Assembly: GCA_938008595.1 (NCBI GenBank)
Contig: CALLKD010000034.1
Coordinates: 1 to 16,423, forward strand
Length of the DNA stretch: 16,423 nucleotides
Source of the DNA: an uncultured bacterium
Lineage (GTDB): Bacteria > Patescibacteriota > Minisyncoccia > Phycocordibacterales > Phycocordibacteraceae
Reading direction: 5' to 3'
Each line of letters starts with the position of its first letter. Position 1 is the stretch's first letter. Under the pieces are notes generated by a model. The model was not told the DNA's origin. It did no database searches and saw only the letters and a program-made list of their open reading frames with translations. Shown in pieces: positions 6,683 through 11,454 of the stretch. A program made the translations under genes and the position numbers.

Positions 6683-7725
6683 AAAACACTTTTATTACAG
6701 AACAAGAGATACACGAGCGCCTGAAACAGGGTCGTACTGTTCGCATGTCTAGTGAAACACGTACGCGCATCCAGGCAGAGCTTTCTGCGTATGCAGACAT
6801 GCATAGCGTACCTACTGCACTACCATCTCCATACCGTGTTGTACTTAGTACGTTCTCTGTTAGCCGCCGTAGTGCTTACGCCTTCTTCATGCTTCTCCTC
6901 CTCATTGGCACATCAGCAGGATCTGCCTTTGCCTCTGAGAAAACCCTCCCTGGAGATATTTTGTACAACGTTAAAATTAAGGTAACCGAGCCGGTGCGTA
7001 CAGCACTAGCACCATCAGTTAAGGCTAAGGCGTCATGGGAAGCTGAACTTGCTGCGCGTAGACTCCAGGAAGCTACCGAGCTTGCCGTAGTACACAAGCT
7101 TGATTCAGAAACAGGAGACTTCCTTAGTGAGCAGTTTAATGCGCACGTAGCATCTACTCTTGCTGCTGCAGACTCTTTGTCAGAGGCAGGAGACACCGAA
7201 AGTAGTGCAGATGTACGCAGTGAGCTTGAAGCTCGTGTAACAGCACATGCCGCTATCCTCACCCTTGTTGCAAATCACACGGGTGCTCCTGACACTGCTC
7301 TAGCAGTACGCGACCTTGCTGAGGAAGCAAGTGTCACACAGGCAGCGATTACGCGTGATAGGGTTGCTCTTGAAACAGAGACTACGGTAACAGTAGCGGC
7401 TTCATCTACACCAGAAGAAGTACCACACACTGACGTGGCAGTGGAAGCCGTACCGGTACTTATGACCGCAATGGCGCCGGTAGAAGCTCCTAGTGCAACC
7501 TCTACAGAAGAAGACCTTGCAACGACTACTGAAATGGAAGCACCAGAAATGCGCAGTATGCCAGTGCGCAAGAAGGAGAAGGAAGAAGTGGTAAGTCCTA
7601 AGGAGCAAACTTCTCATGTAGGAGAGGAGGGAAAGAAGCGAGAAGCTGCTCGTGCTGCTGAAATAGCTAATATCCTTAAGAAAAATAGCTCCCTTATATA
7701 CTCACTGAGTTTGGGAGATAAGTAG
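6679..7725 (+). CDS. DUF5667-like single-pass membrane protein, putative anti-sigma partner
   Basis: 348 residues. The N-terminal cytoplasmic part (about 1-64) carries short charged helices (EQEIHERLKQGRTVRMSSETRTRIQAEL). One membrane helix follows (about 65-86, AYAFFMLLLLIGTSAGSAFA), then directly ASEKTLPGDILYNVKIKVTEPVR (split here: PGD at 91-93, LYNVK at 95-99, E104, R107), the signature I associate with DUF5667. The external part is Ala/Glu-rich helical to about 230, then a Thr/Ser/Pro/Glu-rich linker and a charged C-terminal end. No zinc anti-sigma motif (HxxxCxxC) and no Cys are visible. The 4-bp overlap with the sigma gene suggests it senses the envelope and binds the sigma factor through its first 64 residues. 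That role is inference from context. Confidence 0.85.
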   Translation: MKNTFITEQEIHERLKQGRTVRMSSETRTRIQAELSAYADMHSVPTALPSPYRVVLSTFSVSRRSAYAFFMLLLLIGTSAGSAFASEKTLPGDILYNVKIKVTEPVRTALAPSVKAKASWEAELAARRLQEATELAVVHKLDSETGDFLSEQFNAHVASTLAAADSLSEAGDTESSADVRSELEARVTAHAAILTLVANHTGAPDTALAVRDLAEEASVTQAAITRDRVALETETTVTVAASSTPEEVPHTDVAVEAVPVLMTAMAPVEAPSATSTEEDLATTTEMEAPEMRSMPVRKKEKEEVVSPKEQTSHVGEEGKKREAARAAEIANILKKNSSLIYSLSLGDK

Positions 7726-7739
7726 TTACGGCATTCCAC

Positions 7740-7748
7740 TGGTACAAT
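7740..7748 (+). promoter_or_regulatory. Extended -10 promoter of the helicase gene
   Basis: TGGTACAAT (TGn plus TACAAT) ends 8 nt before ATG 7757, predicting a transcript with 0-2 nt of leader. AGGA at 7749-7752 is close to the ATG (4-nt gap) and may be fortuitous. Confidence 0.5.
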
Positions 7749-7756
7749 AGGACGAC

Positions 7757-9457
7757 ATGACTCAGTCAGAAGCACTTGCCATACTTAAAACAGGAGCAAA
7801 TGTGTTTCTCACAGGAAAGCCAGGAAGCGGGAAGACGCACACGGTAAACGCATATGTTGCGTGGCTCCGTGCGCACGGCATTGAACCTGCCATAACCGCC
7901 TCTACCGGTATAGCCGCTACACACATTCACGGCATGACCATTCACTCATGGAGTGGCATTGGTATACGTGACTCTCTTTCAGAATACGATTTAGATACGA
8001 TCATCGGTAAGGAGCATGTGGCACGAAGAATTCAAAAGGCAACTACCCTCATTATTGATGAGGTCTCCATGCTTTCTGCGGGGGTACTTAGTATGGTGGA
8101 TGAGGTGTGTCGTGCCGCACGCAGAAGTGCGCAACCATTTGGCGGTATTCAGGTGGTACTGGTGGGGGATTTCTTTCAGCTTCCACCAATTTCTCGTCTA
8201 GGGCGAGAAGAGGCACCGTTTGCCTTTGAATCAAGCATATGGGACAACCTGCACCTGATTGTCTGCTATCTAACTGAACAACACCGTCAGGATGATCAAA
8301 AGTTTCTTTCTGTACTCGACGCTATACGTGATGGAGAAGCTGACCACACCACCGTTTCAACAATAATGGCGAGGGAAGTTGATATTGAAGATCTGGATGA
8401 AGATACCCCACGCCTGTTTACGCACAACGTTGATGTGGATCGTATTAATAACGAACGACTTGAAGCGCTTGAAGGTGGAAGTAAAAAGTACAACATGAAG
8501 GGAGCAGGAGCACCGCTTCTCATTGAAGGCTTGAAGCGGGGATGTCTTTCACCAGAGTTACTTGTTCTGAAAGAAGGGGCGGTTGTTATGGGTACAAAGA
8601 ACTTACCAATGATTGGTATTGCAAACGGTACGATTGCTACCGTCATTGGGTTTGAGCACGGTACTGACTTCCCTCTTATAGAAACGGTTGATGGACGCAC
8701 CATTACGGTTGCACCGGCTGATTGGGCAGTTGAGGAGAATGGCAAGGCACGCGCCACCGTAACACAGATCCCTCTTAGACTTGCCTGGGCTATTACCGTA
8801 CACAAAAGCCAAGGTATGAGTATGGAAACTGCAGCAATTGATCTTTCTCGTGCCTTTGAATACGGGCAGGGGTATGTGGCACTTTCACGAGTAAAAAGCC
8901 TACAGGGACTACATATTGTCGGGTGGAGTGAGGGAGCGCTCATGGTGCACCCGAAGGTGCGTAGTTACGATGAGCAGTTTAGAGCGCTTTCTTTAGAGGC
9001 AGAGTCTGCCTTCTTACTCCTTGAAGAAAATGGAGGGCGTTCCACCATGGAGCATGCCTTTATTACTGCTTCTGGAGGTGCGGTGCCTGAGGTGTCTACG
9101 GATGGGACGGTGCCTCTGAAGAAGAAAACTACTACCGGTAAGCGCGATACGTATAGCGCAACACTGGAGCTTATTACTGCAGGAATGCCTATTACTGAGA
9201 TTGCAAAAAGTAGAGGACTCACGCTGGGTACCATTTGCTCCCATGTAGAGAAGCTGCTACAGGCAGGGAACGTATCGACAAAGGAAATCAAAGCACTTCT
9301 TCCAAGTACTATTCAAAAGTCAGCACCAAAGATACACGCTGCGTTTACCGCATCTGGCTCAACAGCACTAGCATCTGCGTATGAACATCTCGCTGGCTTG
9401 TATACCTTTGACGAAATACGACTCGCTCGGTTATTGTACGAGACATCAAAGAAATAG
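7757..9457 (+). CDS. PIF1/RecD-like superfamily 1B DNA helicase with C-terminal HTH domain
   Basis: 566 residues. An ATP-driven 5'-3' DNA helicase by family. Motifs in order: Walker A GKPGSGKT (residues 20-27); motif Ia TASTGIAATHIHGMTIHSW, the PIF1 hallmark; Walker B LIIDEVSML (D101, E102); motif III GDFFQLPPI (D138); TEQHRQ (motif IV region); AITVHKSQGMS (motif V); and YVALSRV near residue 375 (motif VI). Residues about 400-455 are a linker. Residues about 462-515 (RDTYSATLELI to NVSTKEIKALLP) look like the helix-turn-helix domain found at the C-terminus of some RecQ helicases (HTH_40 type). A likely role is resolving structured DNA or R-loops during replication and repair. The next gene starts 4 bp after its stop, so the two are probably cotranscribed. 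The family call is secure; the physiological role is inferred. Confidence 0.93.
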   Translation: MTQSEALAILKTGANVFLTGKPGSGKTHTVNAYVAWLRAHGIEPAITASTGIAATHIHGMTIHSWSGIGIRDSLSEYDLDTIIGKEHVARRIQKATTLIIDEVSMLSAGVLSMVDEVCRAARRSAQPFGGIQVVLVGDFFQLPPISRLGREEAPFAFESSIWDNLHLIVCYLTEQHRQDDQKFLSVLDAIRDGEADHTTVSTIMAREVDIEDLDEDTPRLFTHNVDVDRINNERLEALEGGSKKYNMKGAGAPLLIEGLKRGCLSPELLVLKEGAVVMGTKNLPMIGIANGTIATVIGFEHGTDFPLIETVDGRTITVAPADWAVEENGKARATVTQIPLRLAWAITVHKSQGMSMETAAIDLSRAFEYGQGYVALSRVKSLQGLHIVGWSEGALMVHPKVRSYDEQFRALSLEAESAFLLLEENGGRSTMEHAFITASGGAVPEVSTDGTVPLKKKTTTGKRDTYSATLELITAGMPITEIAKSRGLTLGTICSHVEKLLQAGNVSTKEIKALLPSTIQKSAPKIHAAFTASGSTALASAYEHLAGLYTFDEIRLARLLYETSKK

Positions 9458-9461
9458 GTAT

Positions 9462-9884
9462 ATGGGAAGTGCAGTATATAAATATTTGTTTCCGTTTGTT
9501 ATTATTGTCGGCGTCTCGCTCTGGGTTTTACGTGCCTACATATATATAGCTCCCACAACCGTACGGGCTCCTTCGGTGCTGGTGGCGTCACCCACACTTG
9601 CACGTAACCCCACCCTTGAAATTGCGGGCACTATTCGTATTGATACGCAGGATCCTGCTGCACGTATTCCCTATATCTTCTTTACAACTGAGAAGGGTAC
9701 GACAATGGCAAAGCAGCTTATCTTTGCCGGTGGGCGAGGCTGCTCAACCCTTGCAGGGGACCTGCCCTGTGCTGGGGTAAGGGACTACGGTGCATATCCA
9801 AACTTAGACACCGATGATCATGTGATTGTCACCGGCACTATCGTAGATGATAGGTTTTTTGTAGAAACACTACGAATTTTGTAG
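9462..9884 (+). CDS. Small membrane-anchored protein of unknown function, possible OB-like domain
   Basis: 140 residues from ATG 9462, 4 bp after the helicase stop. An upstream in-frame ATG at 9381 would overlap the helicase by 77 bp and push the membrane helix inward, so I reject it. A single N-terminal hydrophobic helix (about 6-30) acts as uncleaved anchor. The exported part contains short beta-like segments: TLEIAGTIRID, IPYIFFTT, then a loop with Cys94 and Cys103 (possible disulfide), ending in VIVTGTIVDDRFFVETLRIL. The pattern V-x-V-x-G-x-I...FxVExL is seen in OB-like folds, but I cannot assign a family. A ribosome binding site is not evident; translation may be coupled to the helicase. 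No function is proposed. Confidence 0.8.
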   Translation: MGSAVYKYLFPFVIIVGVSLWVLRAYIYIAPTTVRAPSVLVASPTLARNPTLEIAGTIRIDTQDPAARIPYIFFTTEKGTTMAKQLIFAGGRGCSTLAGDLPCAGVRDYGAYPNLDTDDHVIVTGTIVDDRFFVETLRIL

Positions 9885-9906
9885 ACACACAATCTCCGCG
9901 TATACT
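9879..9906 (+). promoter_or_regulatory. Promoter of the 9913 gene
   Basis: TTGTAG (9879-9884, weak -35, overlapping the previous stop) is separated by 16 bp from TATACT (9901-9906). The -10 box ends 6 nt before ATG 9913, predicting a leaderless mRNA. No Shine-Dalgarno sequence is present. Confidence 0.55.
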
Positions 9907-9912
9907 ACAAAT

Positions 9913-10485
9913 ATGACGCGATTTGGTTGGACCGTGGTGCTCTCCGTGCTCACACTCCTTGCTCTTGTGGGAGGCACTGTCTTTTACATACGTGGGAACG
10001 TTCCCACAGAAACGCCCCAAACAGTATCTGAACCTATTGCTACAAGTACTGACCCTACAGCACTTGAACTCTACTCAAATGGGGACTATGGCTTTAGTCT
10101 TGCCTATCCAAAGGGAACACTAGCAACCACGAGTACTAACTTGGTCAGCACCAGCACAAAGAAGGCAAGCGAGGTGACTCCTGTTTCAATTGCACTTACT
10201 GACGCATCACTTTTTGTCCGTGTGAGTAACGCAGTTTCTGCATGTAGTAAGGCGCGACCGTCTGAAACAATGGTGAGCACCACCACATTTGGCGGCGCTG
10301 AGTGGCGTGTTTTTTCTAGGGATGAGCTTGGCACTGACACTGAACTGCATGACACAAGCTACCGAACCGTACATGAGGGTATGTGTGTAACTATTTTTGC
10401 ACAGCAGCCGTACCGTGAAGGGATTCACGCAGTTAGAGAAGATCTTGCCCAGATTATAGAAAGCTTTTCATTTGCTCGCCCATAG
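9913..10485 (+). CDS. Membrane-anchored exported protein, PsbP-like fold suspected
   Basis: 190 residues. The N-terminus (MTRFGWTVVLSVLTLLALVGG) is a hydrophobic anchor or signal sequence at residues 5-26, followed by a Thr/Pro/Ser linker to about 50. The core begins with YSNGDYGFSLAYPKG, the opening strand pair common in PsbP-like and similar small extracytoplasmic domains, and ends with a helix (AVREDLAQIIESFSF) that also fits that fold. Two Cys (in VSACSKAR and GMCVTIF) could form a disulfide in the exported domain. No lipobox Cys follows the anchor. The family call rests on the two end motifs only; function is unknown. It sits between two other small membrane proteins with separate promoters. 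Confidence 0.8.
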   Translation: MTRFGWTVVLSVLTLLALVGGTVFYIRGNVPTETPQTVSEPIATSTDPTALELYSNGDYGFSLAYPKGTLATTSTNLVSTSTKKASEVTPVSIALTDASLFVRVSNAVSACSKARPSETMVSTTTFGGAEWRVFSRDELGTDTELHDTSYRTVHEGMCVTIFAQQPYREGIHAVREDLAQIIESFSFARP

Positions 10486-10488
10486 CTT

Positions 10489-10515
10489 TGGTATACTTAC
10501 ACTGTTATACATAAT
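10489..10515 (+). promoter_or_regulatory. Promoter region of the YvlD/holin-4-like gene
   Basis: An extended -10, TGGTATACT (10489-10497), lies 27 nt before ATG 10525. A second AT-rich box, TATACATAAT (10506-10515), lies 9 nt before the ATG and matches the spacing of the leaderless genes nearby. Either could be used. No ribosome binding site is visible. Confidence 0.45.
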
Positions 10516-10524
10516 CACTACACC

Positions 10525-10860
10525 ATGGCTATTATTCACTGGATCATTTCAGCTATTGCAATTGGTATTACCGCATACCTCCTACCAGGAGTTTCAGTTA
10601 CACCCGTAGGAGCACTCGTACTTGCGGTGGTGCTTGGTATCATTAACGTATTCTTTAAACCAGTTATTAAGCTACTTACGTTTCCAATTACCGTAGTTAC
10701 GCTTGGACTTTTCTCGCTAGTAGTAAACGCACTCCTCATCATGCTTGCTGCATGGATTGTGCCTGGATTTGTAGTTCTAGGATTCTGGTGGGCACTTCTA
10801 TTTGCAGTGATACTGTCACTCGTAAATGGAGTCTTTGGTGCGCTTTCAAAAGACTCTTAG
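10525..10860 (+). CDS. YvlD / phage-holin-4-family integral membrane protein
   Basis: 111 residues, typical of the family (Phage_holin_4_2, PF04020; B. subtilis YvlD type). There are four hydrophobic segments: about 3-22, 28-45, 50-78 and 84-106. The family signature is clear: KPVIKLLTFPITVVTLGLFSLVVNALLI (shown in two parts: KPVIKLL at about 48-54, then FPITVVTLGLFSLVVNALL), followed by AAWIVPGF and LGFWWALLFAVILSLVNG. Despite the name, most bacterial members are chromosomal, not phage lysis proteins, and have been linked to envelope stress. No phage genes are nearby. The gene is followed directly by a strong terminator. Confidence 0.92.
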   Translation: MAIIHWIISAIAIGITAYLLPGVSVTPVGALVLAVVLGIINVFFKPVIKLLTFPITVVTLGLFSLVVNALLIMLAAWIVPGFVVLGFWWALLFAVILSLVNGVFGALSKDS

Positions 10861-10877
10861 CTGTATATATAAAAAGG

Positions 10878-10907
10878 TGGCCGGGGTGGTGTGCCCCGGC
10901 CATTTTT
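10878..10907. terminator. Strong, probably bidirectional rho-independent terminator
   Basis: A perfect 9-bp GC-rich stem, TGGCCGGGG (10878-10886) with CCCCGGCCA (10894-10902), has a 7-nt loop and is followed by TTTTT (10903-10907). On the other strand the stem is followed after 2 nt by five T's (from AAAAA at 10871-10875). It serves the holin-4-like gene from the left and the minus-strand gene, whose stop is at 10912, from the right. Confidence 0.9.
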
Positions 10908-10911
10908 GTAT

Positions 10912-11334
10912 CTACCTCGCGTAGCGGCGAATCCAGTTTCGCCATTCTTCTGCAAGCGATGCTGCATGAAGGTGGTGGCGGTTCCCGGATTTGCCGTGGT
11001 ATGCGGCAAATCCGCACCCGCACATTTCTGCGAGTCCTTGCTCGCATGGCTTGAATTTAAGCGCTTGCGCAACATCCTCGTGCCCGAGTGTCGTGCCCAT
11101 AACGGCGTTGTAGATGAGCACGTACGGGCGACTGTCCAAATGCTCCGAACCGAAACTTATGTCGTTGACATCGACATGCTTGAGCTTCGAAAGCCAGTCG
11201 GAATCTCTTCCGAAATGGCTTTCGAGGTAGGCGAAGCCCTCCTCGACGCGGTACCCGTAGTTGTACGCCGGCTGCACTGCCTCGAAAAGGGCTTTCCACA
11301 GCTGACCAGTCAAGTTTCTTTTCTGAGGGAACAT
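10912..11334 (-). CDS. GC-rich orphan protein of unknown family
   Basis: 140 residues, not recognised. It is soluble-looking, with no signal peptide or membrane helix, and rich in Tyr, His, Trp and Gly. A cluster CEQGLAEMCGCGFAAYH (about residues 96-112, C-x6-C-x-C) followed by HGKSGNRHHLH could bind metal, but this is speculative. Coding on this strand is supported by codon use (in the first 56 codons about 40 end in G or C, against 8 of 30 in the adjacent holin-like gene). A textbook AGGAG ribosome binding site lies 7 nt before the ATG, with a -35/-10 promoter upstream. A long plus-strand frame covers the same DNA but has none of these. The different base use, isolated unit with its own terminator and unusual translation signals suggest horizontal acquisition. 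Confidence 0.8.
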   Translation of the reverse strand: MFPQKRNLTGQLWKALFEAVQPAYNYGYRVEEGFAYLESHFGRDSDWLSKLKHVDVNDISFGSEHLDSRPYVLIYNAVMGTTLGHEDVAQALKFKPCEQGLAEMCGCGFAAYHGKSGNRHHLHAASLAEEWRNWIRRYAR

Positions 11335-11341
11335 TTCTTTT

Positions 11342-11346
11342 CTCCT
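11342..11346 (-). promoter_or_regulatory. Shine-Dalgarno site of the orphan gene
   Basis: AGGAG on the minus strand is 7 nt from ATG 11334, an ideal spacing. It is the best ribosome binding site in the window and fixes the start and strand of this gene. Confidence 0.75.
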
Positions 11347-11360
11347 GAGATCCTGAATAT

Positions 11361-11389
11361 ATAATACTTATAATCTGCATATTAGTCAA
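11361..11389 (-). promoter_or_regulatory. Canonical -35/-10 promoter of the orphan gene
   Basis: On the minus strand, TTGACT (11389-11384) is separated by exactly 17 bp from TATTAT (11366-11361). The -10 box is 26 nt from the start codon, leaving a leader of about 20 nt that contains the AGGAG site. This is the only -35 close to consensus that I find in the window. Confidence 0.7.
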
Positions 11390-11441
11390 TAGCAGGCAAT
11401 TTATCCCATTGTGGTGAACACATTTTTCTACAGTACTACCG

Positions 11442-11447
11442 TATACT
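11442..11447 (+). promoter_or_regulatory. -10 box of the TraG/VirB4-like gene
   Basis: TATACT ends 7 nt before ATG 11455, with no Shine-Dalgarno sequence and no clear -35. This predicts a leaderless transcript that probably also covers the downstream coiled-coil gene. Confidence 0.55.
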
Positions 11448-11454
11448 ATCGATA

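Noticed and set aside
7689..7717. CTCCC...GGGAG inverted repeat near the end of the DUF5667-like gene
   Set aside because: It lies within coding sequence, has a 19-nt loop and no following T-tract, so it is not a credible terminator.
8296..8943. A 215-residue minus-strand frame inside the helicase gene
   Set aside because: It lies opposite conserved helicase motifs, and its Ser/Arg/Pro-rich sequence is typical of an antisense shadow. No promoter or ribosome binding site was seen.
9381..9461. Upstream start for the small membrane protein overlapping the helicase
   Set aside because: It would add 27 polar residues before the membrane helix within helicase coding sequence. ATG 9462 places the anchor at the N-terminus just 4 bp after the helicase stop.
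10525..10860. Prophage lysis gene (holin)
   Set aside because: The sequence fits the YvlD/PF04020 family, mostly chromosomal membrane proteins. No endolysin, capsid, tail or integrase genes are near.
10891..11364. A 157-residue plus-strand frame opposite the orphan minus-strand gene
   Set aside because: It starts inside the terminator hairpin, lacks a ribosome binding site and promoter, and its apparent openness follows from the GC-ending codons of the minus-strand gene, which has a full set of expression signals.
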